From contig JAZKDW010000028.1 of the NCBI GenBank assembly GCA_040387375.1, positions 91,614 through 155,613 on the forward strand: a stretch of 64,000 bases of DNA. The letters are read 5' to 3'. Shown piece by piece: positions 1 to 8,525 of the stretch; position 1 is the stretch's first letter, and each line of letters starts with the position of its first letter. A program made the translations under genes and the position numbers. Origin of the DNA: JAZKDW01 sp040387375 (GTDB lineage: Bacteria > Pseudomonadota > Gammaproteobacteria > Burkholderiales > Burkholderiaceae_D). The notes under the pieces are model-generated. The model saw only the letters and a program-made list of their open reading frames with translations. It was not told where the DNA came from and did no database searches.

Positions 1-124
1 CTTCAACATCATCACCTTCCTGCGCATGACGAGAAAGCTTGCGCGCCAGTTCCAGCCGGCTATGTTCCCGTAGCGCCAGATAACGCAAAGCCCGCGACTT
101 CAGGCTGATTTTCAATGCTGACAT
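1..124 (-). CDS. recX: Regulatory protein RecX, N-terminal part (cut by the window edge)
   Basis: The minus strand encodes about 41 residues starting MSALKISLKSRALRYLALRE and continuing HSRLELARKLSRH before the window ends. This matches the N-terminus of RecX, a small helical protein that binds RecA filaments and modulates strand exchange and coprotease activity. It lies directly downstream of recA on the same strand, the usual recA-recX arrangement in proteobacteria, separated by 75 bp containing a strong hairpin. The C-terminus is outside the window, so family assignment rests on the N-terminal residues plus context. Confidence 0.85.
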   Translation of the reverse strand, partial: MSALKISLKSRALRYLALREHSRLELARKLSRHAQEGDDVE

Positions 125-163
125 TGAATCATCCTGTCGTGCGGGCTCTGGTCGTGCATGAAC

Positions 164-198
164 GGACAGGGAGGCATCAGGATGCTCCCTGCCTGTCC
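164..198 (-). terminator. Hairpin between recA and recX, probable attenuator
   Basis: A nested inverted repeat spans the intergenic gap: GGACAGG (164-170) pairs with CCTGTCC (192-198), and GAG-CATC inside pairs with GATGCTC, with single-base bulges. No T-tract follows on the minus strand, so it is not a textbook intrinsic terminator. In E. coli a hairpin between recA and recX limits read-through into recX; the same role is inferred here. Confidence 0.5.
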
Positions 199-199
199 A

Positions 200-1291
200 T
201 CATTCCACTTCTTTGGCTTCTTTGGCTTCCTTGGCCGCCTTTTTTGCGCCTGGCTCAGCGCCCTTGACCGGTCCCAGCTCAGGCACACCCAGGGAAACAC
301 GCACCTTGTTTTCGATTTCGCGTGCCAGTTCAGGACGCTCTTTCAGGTAGTTGCGTGCATTGTCCTTGCCTTGGCCGATACGCTCGCCGTTATAGCTATA
401 CCAGGCGCCGGACTTCTCGACGATCTTGGCGTCGGAGCCGAGATCCAGGATCTCACCTTCGCGTGATGTGCCTTCTCCGTACAGAATATCGAAATGCGCT
501 TCCTTGAATGGCGGCGCAATCTTGTTCTTCACGACCTTGACCTTGGTTTCGTTGCCGATGACTTCATCGCCTGACTTGATCGAGCCGGTACGGCGGATAT
601 CAAGGCGAACCGACGCATAAAATTTCAGCGCATTACCGCCGGTCGTGGTTTCGGGATTACCGAACATGACGCCGATCTTCATGCGAATCTGATTAATGAA
701 AATTACCAGCGTATTGGTGCGGTTGATTGAACCGGTGAGTTTGCGCAATGCTTGTGACATCAGACGCGCTTGCAGACCAGGCAAGGAGTCACCCATGTCA
801 CCCTCGATCTCGGCACGCGGCGTCAGCGCGGCGACCGAGTCGATGACGATCAGATCGACGCCTCCCGAACGCACCAGCGCATCGGTAATTTCAAGCGCCT
901 GTTCGCCCGTATCTGGCTGGGAAATCAGCAGATCCGACAAATTGATGCCTAATTTTTGTGCATAACCGACGTCGAGCGCATGTTCCGCGTCGATAAAGGC
1001 GCAGGTGCCGCCGAGCTTTTGCATTTCAGCGATCGTCTGCAGGGTCAGCGTGGTTTTACCGGACGACTCCGGCCCGTAAATTTCGACCACACGGCCGCGG
1101 GGAAGACCGCCCACACCTAAAGCGATATCCAGTCCGAGCGAACCGGTGGAGACAACTTGCACCTCTTCCACCACGGCGCCGTCAGCCATGCGCATGACCG
1201 AACCTTTGCCGAACTGCTTTTCGATTTGCGCCAGGGCGGCGGCGAGCGCTTTGCCCTTGTCAGAGCTGGGTAAGGCTTTTTTATCGTCCAT
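200..1291 (-). CDS. recA: Recombinase RecA
   Basis: RecA is the ATP-dependent strand-exchange protein of homologous recombination and the activated coprotease that triggers LexA self-cleavage in the SOS response. The 363-residue product has the full family length. It carries the Walker A motif GPESSGKT at residues 73-80, the ATPase core, the L1/L2 DNA-binding loop region with GNPETTTGG, and an Ala/Lys/Glu-rich C-terminal tail typical of betaproteobacterial RecA. It is the first gene of a recA-recX unit. A LexA box lies 66 bp upstream of the start codon, so SOS induction is expected. Confidence 0.99.
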   Translation of the reverse strand: MDDKKALPSSDKGKALAAALAQIEKQFGKGSVMRMADGAVVEEVQVVSTGSLGLDIALGVGGLPRGRVVEIYGPESSGKTTLTLQTIAEMQKLGGTCAFIDAEHALDVGYAQKLGINLSDLLISQPDTGEQALEITDALVRSGGVDLIVIDSVAALTPRAEIEGDMGDSLPGLQARLMSQALRKLTGSINRTNTLVIFINQIRMKIGVMFGNPETTTGGNALKFYASVRLDIRRTGSIKSGDEVIGNETKVKVVKNKIAPPFKEAHFDILYGEGTSREGEILDLGSDAKIVEKSGAWYSYNGERIGQGKDNARNYLKERPELAREIENKVRVSLGVPELGPVKGAEPGAKKAAKEAKEAKEVE

Positions 1292-1356
1292 ATATGTCTT
1301 TCAACAGTAGGGTATTCAAACAACTTCAAAAAGCGCTTTTGCGAGCACAACCGATA

Positions 1357-1372
1357 CTGTATAAAAAAACAG
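1357..1372 (-). promoter_or_regulatory. LexA (SOS) box upstream of recA
   Basis: CTGT (1357-1360), eight A/T bases, then ACAG (1369-1372) reproduces the proteobacterial LexA operator CTGT-N8-ACAG exactly. The flanking bases extend the symmetry by one pair. It lies 66 bp upstream of the recA start, in the promoter region. Confidence 0.9.
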
Positions 1373-1502
1373 TGATTTATGCAAGCGCAGTTTTGCCTTC
1401 TTCAGTAACAAATCAATCTTTCGGCCGTGCCATACGTTGTTGCCTTGCTGCTATTGCTGAAACACAATAGACTGCGTTGAATCTGTGTGGCGGGAGCCCA
1501 TC

Positions 1503-2207
1503 ATGCGTATTTTGCTAGCCGAAGACGATAGTGTCCTGGCCGACGGCCTGACCCGGTCATTACGTCAATCGGGTTATGCAACCGATTGTGTCAGGAATGG
1601 ACAGGAGGCGGACTCGGCATTATCCACCACGCAGGATTTTGATCTTCTGATACTGGACCTCGGCTTGCCGAAAATGACCGGGCTGGAAGTACTCAGGCGC
1701 CTGCGCGCCCGCAATTCACGCCTGCCGGTGCTGATTTTAACCGCAGGCGATTCAGTCGAGCAAAGGGTCAAGGGGCTGGACCTGGGCGCCGATGATTTCA
1801 TGGCCAAGCCTTTTGCCTTGTCCGAACTGGAAGCGCGGGTACGGGCGCTGACCCGGCGCGGCGCCGGCGGCGGTCCGACCATCATCCGGCATGGACCGCT
1901 TTCCTACGATCAGGTCGGCCGCATTGCCTGCATCAACGACCTGATGCTGGATCTGTCGGCACGAGAGCTGGGTTTGCTCGAAGTGCTGTTGCAGCGCACC
2001 GGCCGCCTGGTGTCCAAGGAACAGCTGGTCGATCATTTATGCGAGTGGGGCGAAGAAGTCAGCAATAATGCAATCGAGGTCTACGTGCACCGCCTGCGCA
2101 AGAAAATCGAAGTCGGCGGCGTGCGGATCGCGACAGTGCGCGGTCTTGGCTACTGCCTGGAGAAATTTCCGGAGACCTCTGCCGCTCTCCATCCCGCCGG
2201 ACACTGA
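1503..2207 (+). CDS. OmpR/PhoB-family response regulator (TctD/QseB-like)
   Basis: A 234-residue response regulator. The receiver domain begins MRILLAEDDSVLADGL, with the acidic pocket at D8-D9 and the phospho-acceptor Asp52 in LDLGLPKMTG. A C-terminal winged helix (about residues 130-225) contains NNAIEVYVHRLRKKI and ATVRGLGYCL, typical of the OmpR/PhoB class. I chose the ATG at 1503, which follows a GGGAG Shine-Dalgarno; an in-frame GTG 18 bp upstream is less likely. The cognate kinase starts 8 bp downstream. Since a symporter follows in the same unit, it probably controls solute uptake, as TctD does for tricarboxylates (inference). Confidence 0.92.
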   Translation: MRILLAEDDSVLADGLTRSLRQSGYATDCVRNGQEADSALSTTQDFDLLILDLGLPKMTGLEVLRRLRARNSRLPVLILTAGDSVEQRVKGLDLGADDFMAKPFALSELEARVRALTRRGAGGGPTIIRHGPLSYDQVGRIACINDLMLDLSARELGLLEVLLQRTGRLVSKEQLVDHLCEWGEEVSNNAIEVYVHRLRKKIEVGGVRIATVRGLGYCLEKFPETSAALHPAGH

Positions 2208-2215
2208 AACACATC

Positions 2216-3754
2216 ATGCATTCCGCCGCGGACGCCGTGCCAGCCGCCGAGGACAGCCCGGCCCTGGCGGAGTCATTCGACACGCAGCCGGAAGAACACA
2301 TTCAGCGTTCCCTGTTTGGCGAAATTCTCGACTGGATGCTGGTGCCATTGCTGCTGTTATGGCCGATCAGCATTGCCATCACCTACCTGATCGCAAAATC
2401 GATCGCCAATGAGCCGTTCGACCGCGCGCTCGAGGATCGCGTCACCGTGCTGGCGCAGCAGGTAAAAGAAGTCAATGGCAAGGTCGTCGCGCCCTTGCCC
2501 AGTTCGGCCCGGGATATCCTGCGCGCGGACGATGTCGACAATGTCTATTTTCAGGTAAGCGGCCCGGACGGCGAATTCATCGATGGCGACCGCGACCTGC
2601 CGGCGCCCACCGACGACGAGAAAGGCAGGCCTTGGGCAGTCCAGGTCCGTAACGACCTGATGCGCAACGCCGAAGTGCGGGTCGCGTATACCTACGTCAA
2701 CCTGCGCCAGTCCCGGACCGGGCAGCAGCAGTCCGCGCAACCCCGCCTGGCGCTGGTGCAAGTCGCCGAGACGCTGGACAAACGCATACACCTCGCCAAT
2801 CAGATCATCAAGGGTGTCATCCTGCCCGAGTTCATCATCCTGCCGATCGCGCTGGCGCTGGTATGGTTTGCGCTGGCGCGCGGGCTCACCCCTCTGGCTG
2901 AGTTGCAGCAGCATATCCGCGCCCGCCGATCGGACGATCTGAGTCCGATCGATTCGCACCAGGTGCCGGAAGAAATCTCGCCGCTGGTGCGTTCGCTCAA
3001 CGACATGCTGGAGCGCCTGTCGCAAAGCATACAAATGCAAAAGCGCTTCATTGCCGACGCCGCGCACCAGATGAAAACGCCGCTGGCCGGCATGCGCATG
3101 CAATCGGAACTAGCGCTGCGCCAGACCAGCCAGCATGAAATCCACCGCTCGCTGGAACAGCTTTCCAAAAGCTCGGAATCGGCAACGCGGCTGGTCAACC
3201 AGTTGCTCGCGCTGGCACGCGCCGAGAACCAGACGCCGCACACCGCGCCTTTCGTGCCGATCGAATTGTCGGAACTCGCGCGCAATGTAGTGCAGGACTG
3301 GGTGCAGACCTCCTTCACACGCCGCCTCGATCTCGGTTTTGAGCAGCCCGGGCACCCGGTCATGGTGCACGGCAATCCAACCATGATGCGTGAACTGCTC
3401 AACAACCTGATCGATAATGCGTTGCGCTACACCCAGGCTGCCGGCAGTGTCACGGTCCGGGTGCGCGCGGACAGCGCCGAACAGCAGGCGATCCTGGAGG
3501 TGGAAGACACCGGGCCGGGCATACCGCAGGCTGAACGCCACCATGTGTTCGAACGCTTTTACCGCATCCTTGGCAGCCACGTGGAAGGCAGCGGACTGGG
3601 CCTGGCGATCGTGCGCGAAATCGCGCAGCAGCATGAGGCGGTCATCGATATCTACACCAATCCGCGCAGCCATGATCCGAAATGTCCCGGCTGCCTGTTT
3701 CGTGTGACGCTGCAGATGGAACCGCGGCCGGCGTTCATCGAGGATCTCGGCTGA
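2216..3754 (+). CDS. Sensor histidine kinase (TctE-like), partner of the upstream regulator
   Basis: A 512-residue inner-membrane kinase. Two membrane segments (about 38-62 and 200-222) enclose a periplasmic sensor domain of roughly 140 residues, followed by a HAMP-like linker. The dimerisation helix holds the phospho-acceptor His284 in AAHQMKTPL. The HATPase domain shows the N box LLNNLIDNALRYT, DTGPGIP and GSGLGLAIV. Near the C-terminus is a Cys pair, DPKCPGCLF. It lies between the response regulator (8 bp upstream) and the DUF4212 gene (1 bp downstream), so all are probably co-transcribed. The ligand is unknown; a carboxylate carried by the downstream symporter is plausible. Confidence 0.92.
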   Translation: MHSAADAVPAAEDSPALAESFDTQPEEHIQRSLFGEILDWMLVPLLLLWPISIAITYLIAKSIANEPFDRALEDRVTVLAQQVKEVNGKVVAPLPSSARDILRADDVDNVYFQVSGPDGEFIDGDRDLPAPTDDEKGRPWAVQVRNDLMRNAEVRVAYTYVNLRQSRTGQQQSAQPRLALVQVAETLDKRIHLANQIIKGVILPEFIILPIALALVWFALARGLTPLAELQQHIRARRSDDLSPIDSHQVPEEISPLVRSLNDMLERLSQSIQMQKRFIADAAHQMKTPLAGMRMQSELALRQTSQHEIHRSLEQLSKSSESATRLVNQLLALARAENQTPHTAPFVPIELSELARNVVQDWVQTSFTRRLDLGFEQPGHPVMVHGNPTMMRELLNNLIDNALRYTQAAGSVTVRVRADSAEQQAILEVEDTGPGIPQAERHHVFERFYRILGSHVEGSGLGLAIVREIAQQHEAVIDIYTNPRSHDPKCPGCLFRVTLQMEPRPAFIEDLG

Positions 3755-3755
3755 G

Positions 3756-4040
3756 ATGACTTCCCCACCCTTGAAAACAGCGCCAGCCAGGCGCGCGCTG
3801 CACTGGCAGCGCACCCGGCGCCTGACCGTGTGCCTGCTGGCCGTATGGTTTGCGCTTACCTTCGGCGTGATTTTTTTCGCCCGCGAGCTGGCCGGGCTCA
3901 CCGTGTTCGGCTGGCCGGTTTCCTTCTATATGGCAGCCCAGGGCACGATACTCGTTTACGTGATCATCATCGGTCTCTACGCATGGCGCATGCGGCACCT
4001 CGACAAACAGCTTTCCGGCGACGACAGCCATGGCGCATAA
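3756..4040 (+). CDS. DUF4212 small membrane subunit of a sodium:solute symporter
   Basis: A 94-residue protein with two strongly hydrophobic segments (about residues 25-45 and 55-77) and the sequence WFALTFGVIFFARELAG, characteristic of DUF4212. Genes of this family are usually encoded just before VC_2705-type sodium:solute symporters and are thought to be an accessory subunit. Here it overlaps the symporter gene by 11 bp, consistent with translational coupling. It has no known catalytic role. Confidence 0.85.
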   Translation: MTSPPLKTAPARRALHWQRTRRLTVCLLAVWFALTFGVIFFARELAGLTVFGWPVSFYMAAQGTILVYVIIIGLYAWRMRHLDKQLSGDDSHGA

Positions 4041-6066
4041 GACTTTTTCACGACGGCTCACGCGCTATTACACGTTCTACACGATCGGCTTTTTCCTCTT
4101 CCTGATCATGTTGGCCATTCTGGAGAAGGAAGGATTCCCGCGGATCTGGATCGGCTACCTGTTCATCTTCGCGACCATCGTGCTGTACGCAGGCATCGGC
4201 GTCATCAGCCGCACCTCGGATGTGTCGGAATATTATGTGGCGGGCCGCCGGGTTCCTGCCGTCTTCAACGGCATGGCAACCGCCGCCGACTGGATTTCAG
4301 CGGCAAGTTTCATCAGCCTCGCCGGCGGGCTGTACCTGCAGGGCTTTGACGGACTTGCCTACATCATGGGCTGGACCGGCGGTTTCTGCCTGGTGGCGCT
4401 GCTGATTGCGCCCTACCTGCGCAAGTTCGGCCAGTACACGATCCCGGATTTCCTGGCGGCCCGCTACGCCGGGCGCTATAGCGGCAATCTGATCCGGATA
4501 CTCGCGGTGTGCGCCACCATCATCATCTCGTTCACCTATGTCGTCGCGCAAATCTACGGCGTCGGGCTGATCACCTCGCGTTTCACCGGCATTGATTTTT
4601 CCGTCGGCATTTTTCTCGGGCTGGCGAGCATTCTGGTGTGCTCCTTTTTAGGCGGCATGCGCGCCATTACCTGGACCCAGGTCGCGCAGTACATCATCAT
4701 TCTGATCGCGTACATGATTCCGGTAGTGTGGCTGTCGGCAAAACACACCAGCGTGCCGATCCCGCAGATCGCCTACGGTTCAGCCCTGTCCAAATTGAGC
4801 GAGCGCGAAAAGGAACTGGCCAGCGACCCCAGGGAACAGCAGGTGCGCGCCGTCTTCAGGCAACGTGCCGACGATTACGAAACGATGCTGAAAAAATTGC
4901 CCCGGTCATGGGAAGATGGCCGCAACGAAGCGCAGCAACGGGTAGAAGAACTCAAGTCGGGCAACGCCTCGCTGATCGACATCAAGACTGCGGTGCGGGC
5001 GCTCGCCGCCTATCCCAAGGATATCAATGACGCAAGGCGGGTCTGGACCGAGGCCAGGGCCAGCAATCTGGCGCGCGCCGCACCGGTGACGTCGCATACC
5101 ACGCCGTTTCCCGGCAAGGATGAAGCCAGTTCGGATGCCAAGCGCAATAATTTCCTGGCGCTTGTGTTGTGCCTGATGATGGGCACCGCGGCGCTGCCGC
5201 ATATCCTGGTGCGCTACTACACCACACCCTCGGTGAGCCAGACGCGGGTATCGGTGTTCTGGACCCTGTTTTTCATCATGCTGCTCTACACCACGGTGCC
5301 GGCACTGGCGGTGCTGGTGAAATATGATATCTATACCTCGCTGGTCGGCACGGACTTCTCAAGGCTGCCGGCCTGGGTTTCCTACTGGGCCAGTATCGAC
5401 AAGATCAATCCGCTGGTGAATATCATCGACATCAACAGGGATGGCATCGTCCAGCTGGCGGAAATCGCAATGGATGGCGACATGGTGGTGCTGGCGACCC
5501 CGGAAATCGCCGGTCTGCCCTATGTCATATCAGGGCTGATCGCCGCCGGCGGCCTGGCTGCCGCGCTGTCCACCGCCGATGGACTGCTGCTGACAATTTC
5601 CAACGCCCTGTCGCATGACACGTATTTCCGGACCATCGATCCGACTGCCTCGACCCAGAAAAGGGTGACGATTTCAAAACTGCTGTTGCTGGTCGTTGCC
5701 CTGATCGCCGCTTATGCGGCGTCGCTGAAACCGGGCGATATCCTGTCGCTGGTCGGCGCCGCCTTCTCGCTTGCGGCATCGACCCTGTTCCCGGCGCTGG
5801 TACTGGGCGTTTTCTGGAAGCGCGCCAATCAGCAGGGAGCGATGGCCGGCATGCTGGTCGGTTTCGGCATCTGCGTGTATTACATGCTGCGTACCAATCC
5901 CTCGCTTGGCGGATCGAGCGCCAGCCAGTGGTTCCATATCGCGCCCATCTCGGCTGGCGTATTCGGCGTGCCGGCCGGTTTGCTGGCCCTGATCGTGATG
6001 AGCTTGCTGACAGCGCCACCAGACCGGCGTACGCTGGCGCTGATCGACCATATAAGGACACCGTAA
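4030..6066 (+). CDS. Sodium:solute symporter (VC_2705 type, SSS family)
   Basis: A 678-residue multi-spanning transporter. SSS-family features include SEYYVAGRRVPAVFNGMATA near the N-terminus, TIPDFLAARYAGRYSGN and GLAAALSTADGLLLTISNAL. It is longer than ActP-type relatives. A charged, mostly hydrophilic insert of about 130 residues (roughly residues 238-372) separates two transmembrane blocks and contains an EKEL/RQRADDYE stretch likely to be helical. A second loop carries DINRDGIVQLAE (467-478), which fits an EF-hand calcium-binding loop. Substrate is not determinable from sequence; acetate or another monocarboxylate is the usual guess for this subfamily. It is the last gene of the two-component/DUF4212 unit. 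Confidence 0.88.
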   Translation: MAHKTFSRRLTRYYTFYTIGFFLFLIMLAILEKEGFPRIWIGYLFIFATIVLYAGIGVISRTSDVSEYYVAGRRVPAVFNGMATAADWISAASFISLAGGLYLQGFDGLAYIMGWTGGFCLVALLIAPYLRKFGQYTIPDFLAARYAGRYSGNLIRILAVCATIIISFTYVVAQIYGVGLITSRFTGIDFSVGIFLGLASILVCSFLGGMRAITWTQVAQYIIILIAYMIPVVWLSAKHTSVPIPQIAYGSALSKLSEREKELASDPREQQVRAVFRQRADDYETMLKKLPRSWEDGRNEAQQRVEELKSGNASLIDIKTAVRALAAYPKDINDARRVWTEARASNLARAAPVTSHTTPFPGKDEASSDAKRNNFLALVLCLMMGTAALPHILVRYYTTPSVSQTRVSVFWTLFFIMLLYTTVPALAVLVKYDIYTSLVGTDFSRLPAWVSYWASIDKINPLVNIIDINRDGIVQLAEIAMDGDMVVLATPEIAGLPYVISGLIAAGGLAAALSTADGLLLTISNALSHDTYFRTIDPTASTQKRVTISKLLLLVVALIAAYAASLKPGDILSLVGAAFSLAASTLFPALVLGVFWKRANQQGAMAGMLVGFGICVYYMLRTNPSLGGSSASQWFHIAPISAGVFGVPAGLLALIVMSLLTAPPDRRTLALIDHIRTP

Positions 6067-6077
6067 AAAATTTTAGC

Positions 6078-6093
6078 TGGCACGCTTCTTGAT
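6078..6093 (+). promoter_or_regulatory. Sigma-54-like promoter before the Anbu operon (imperfect -12)
   Basis: CTGGCACGCTTCTTGAT gives TGGCAC (6078-6083), a 5-base spacer and TTGAT (6089-6093). The -24 element and the spacing match the sigma-54 consensus; the -12 element has A where the nearly invariant C of TTGC is expected. It lies 46 bp upstream of the first gene of the operon. Confidence 0.4.
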
Positions 6094-6138
6094 ACTCTGC
6101 AATTACCATCATTGAGAAAACCTCTAGTCAGATAGCCT

Positions 6139-7554
6139 ATGCCAACCTTTTTCGATGAGATGTATGCCGATGGATTGGCAGATGTGCGCGAACATTATCG
6201 TGAATTCGAGAGCTGGCTATCGGCGCAGGCGCCGGAAACCATCGCCCGGAAAAGGGCCGAAGCCGATCTGATCTTCCGCCGGGTCGGCATCACCTTTGCC
6301 GTCTACGGCGACAACGCCGGCAATGAACGGCTGATCCCGTTCGACATCATCTCCCGCATCATCACTGCCGCCGAATGGGCGCATCTGGAAGCTGGGCTGG
6401 TGCAGCGCGTGACCGCGCTGAACCTGTTCATACACGACATCTACCATGATCAGAATATCGTCAAGGCCGGCGTAATACCGGCCGAACAGATATTCAGGAA
6501 TGCCCAGTACCGACCCGAGATGCAGGGGATTTCGGTCGCCTCCGACATCTACGCACACATCGCCGGCGTCGATATCGTGCGCGCCGGCCAGGATGAGTTC
6601 TACGTGCTGGAAGACAATCTGCGGGTGCCTTCCGGCGTGTCGTACATGCTGGAAGACCGCAAGATGATGATGCGGCTTTTCCCCGAACTGTTCGCGCGCT
6701 GCAAGGTCGCGCCGGTGGCCCACTATCCCGACCTGCTGCTCGAGAACCTGCGCTCGGTGGCGCCGGTGGGTGTGAATGACCCGACCGTGGTGGTGATGAC
6801 CCCGGGCATGCACAACTCGGCCTATTTCGAGCATGCTTTCCTGGCCCAGCAGATGGGCGTGGAACTGGTCGAGGGTCAGGATCTGTTCGTCAATGACAAT
6901 GCCGTCTACATGCGCACCACACGCGGACCGAAACGGGTTGACGTGATTTACCGGCGTATCGATGACGATTACCTGGACCCGCTTGCCTTCCGGCCCGATT
7001 CCTCGCTTGGCGTGCCGGGCCTGCTGTCGGTCTACCGTTCGGGCCGGGTCACCCTGGCCAATGCGATCGGGACCGGCGTTGCCGATGACAAGTCGATCTA
7101 CCCTTTCGTGCCGGACATGATCCGTTTCTACATGACGGAAGAGCCCATCCTAAACAATGTGCCGACCTACCAGTGCCGCAGGAAAGAAGACCTGGCCTAC
7201 ACGCTGGCCAATCTGCCGCAGCTGGTGATCAAGGAAGTGCATGGCGCGGGCGGGTACGGCATGCTCGTCGGCCCCGCCTCCACCAAGGCGGAAATCGAGG
7301 ATTTCCGGCAGCGCCTGATCGCCAGGCCCGATGGTTATATCGCGCAGCCCACGCTGGCCTTATCGGCCTGCCCGACCTTTGTCGAATCCGGCATCGCGCC
7401 GCGTCATATCGATTTGCGCCCGTTTGTCCTGTCCGGCAAAACCGTCTCCATGGTGCCAGGCGGCCTTACGCGCGTGGCCCTGAAAGAAGGATCGCTGGTC
7501 GTCAACTCATCCCAGGGTGGCGGCACCAAAGACACCTGGGTCCTGGAGAAATGA
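6139..7554 (+). CDS. Circularly permuted ATP-grasp protein
   Basis: A 471-residue protein of the circularly permuted ATP-grasp family (older names DUF404/DUF407). Recognisable segments are FFDEMYADGLADVREHY at the N-terminus, NLFIHDIYHDQ, FYVLEDNLRVPSGVSYMLE, and the glycine-rich KEVHGAGGYGMLVGP near residue 370. Family members are predicted peptide-bond-forming ligases using acyl phosphate chemistry; no substrate is established. It leads a tight unit with an alpha-E protein (1-bp gap), a transglutaminase-like protein and Anbu, an association described in comparative genomics of predicted amidoligase systems. Lack of a strong Shine-Dalgarno leaves the exact start slightly uncertain. Confidence 0.9.
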   Translation: MPTFFDEMYADGLADVREHYREFESWLSAQAPETIARKRAEADLIFRRVGITFAVYGDNAGNERLIPFDIISRIITAAEWAHLEAGLVQRVTALNLFIHDIYHDQNIVKAGVIPAEQIFRNAQYRPEMQGISVASDIYAHIAGVDIVRAGQDEFYVLEDNLRVPSGVSYMLEDRKMMMRLFPELFARCKVAPVAHYPDLLLENLRSVAPVGVNDPTVVVMTPGMHNSAYFEHAFLAQQMGVELVEGQDLFVNDNAVYMRTTRGPKRVDVIYRRIDDDYLDPLAFRPDSSLGVPGLLSVYRSGRVTLANAIGTGVADDKSIYPFVPDMIRFYMTEEPILNNVPTYQCRRKEDLAYTLANLPQLVIKEVHGAGGYGMLVGPASTKAEIEDFRQRLIARPDGYIAQPTLALSACPTFVESGIAPRHIDLRPFVLSGKTVSMVPGGLTRVALKEGSLVVNSSQGGGTKDTWVLEK

Positions 7555-7555
7555 C

Positions 7556-8518
7556 ATGTTAAGCCGCACCGCCGATCACCTGTTCTGGATGGCCCGCTAT
7601 ACAGAGCGCGCTGAAAACACCGCCCGCATGCTCGACGTCAATGTCCAGACAGCGCTGCTGCCGCAGTCGGCCGCCGCTGCCGCCAAGGACTGGCGCGCGA
7701 TGCTCGGCATCTCCGAACTGGAAACGGCGTTTGACGAGAAATACGGCACGCTGACACCGAAGGATGTGCTCGACTTCATGGTGCGCGATCGGGGCAATCC
7801 GTCCTCGATCGCGTCCTGCCTGACCGGCGCGCGCGAGAATGCGCGCGCGGTGCGCGGCACGCTGACGACGGAAGTGTGGGAGACACTCAACATCACCTGG
7901 CTGGACATGCAGAGCATGTTAAAGGATGGCATCCTGGAACGCGATCCGAGCACGTTTTTTGAATGGGTCAAGTATCGTTCGCACCTGTCGCGCGGCGTCA
8001 CCAGCGGCACCATGCTGAAGGATGAAGCCTTCTATTTTGTCCGTCTCGGCACCTTCCTCGAGCGCGCGGACAACACCGCCCGCATCCTGGATGTGAAATT
8101 TCATGGCGCCAAGCACAGCGCGCATGGCGACCAGCGTCTCGGCCAGGAACCGCAAATCGATTTCTATTATTGGGCGGCGATCCTGCGTTCGGTCTCCGCA
8201 TTCGAAGTCTACCGCAAGGTTTACCGCAACGTGATTACGCCTGCGCGCGTTGCCGAATTGCTGATCCTGCGCGCCGACATGCCGCGCTCCCTGCTGGCTT
8301 GCATGGAGGAAGTCGTCGCCAACCTGGAACAGGTGCGCAACGACGCCTCCGCCGACACCCAGCGGCTGGCGGGCAAGCTGCATGCCGAACTGCAGTTTGG
8401 CCGCATAGACGACATCCTGGCCGAAGGTTTGCACGATTACCTGACCGAATTCTTCGAGCGCATTTTTGAACTTGGCAATCGCGTCAGCCGCGATTTCCTC
8501 GTGCCTCTGGCGGCCTGA
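7556..8518 (+). CDS. Alpha-E domain protein
   Basis: A 320-residue, almost entirely helical protein starting MLSRTADHLFWMARYTERAE, the hallmark of the alpha-E family. A second similar segment, FVRLGTFLERADNTARILDV, lies in the middle, and RADMPRSLLACM toward the C-terminus. I chose the ATG at 7556, one base after the stop of the ATP-grasp gene, because the family begins at MLSRTADHLFW; the frame is open further upstream but lacks family sequence there. Alpha-E proteins accompany circularly permuted ATP-grasp enzymes, sometimes as fusions. Biochemical role unknown. Confidence 0.9.
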   Translation: MLSRTADHLFWMARYTERAENTARMLDVNVQTALLPQSAAAAAKDWRAMLGISELETAFDEKYGTLTPKDVLDFMVRDRGNPSSIASCLTGARENARAVRGTLTTEVWETLNITWLDMQSMLKDGILERDPSTFFEWVKYRSHLSRGVTSGTMLKDEAFYFVRLGTFLERADNTARILDVKFHGAKHSAHGDQRLGQEPQIDFYYWAAILRSVSAFEVYRKVYRNVITPARVAELLILRADMPRSLLACMEEVVANLEQVRNDASADTQRLAGKLHAELQFGRIDDILAEGLHDYLTEFFERIFELGNRVSRDFLVPLAA

Positions 8519-8525
8519 GCGCATC

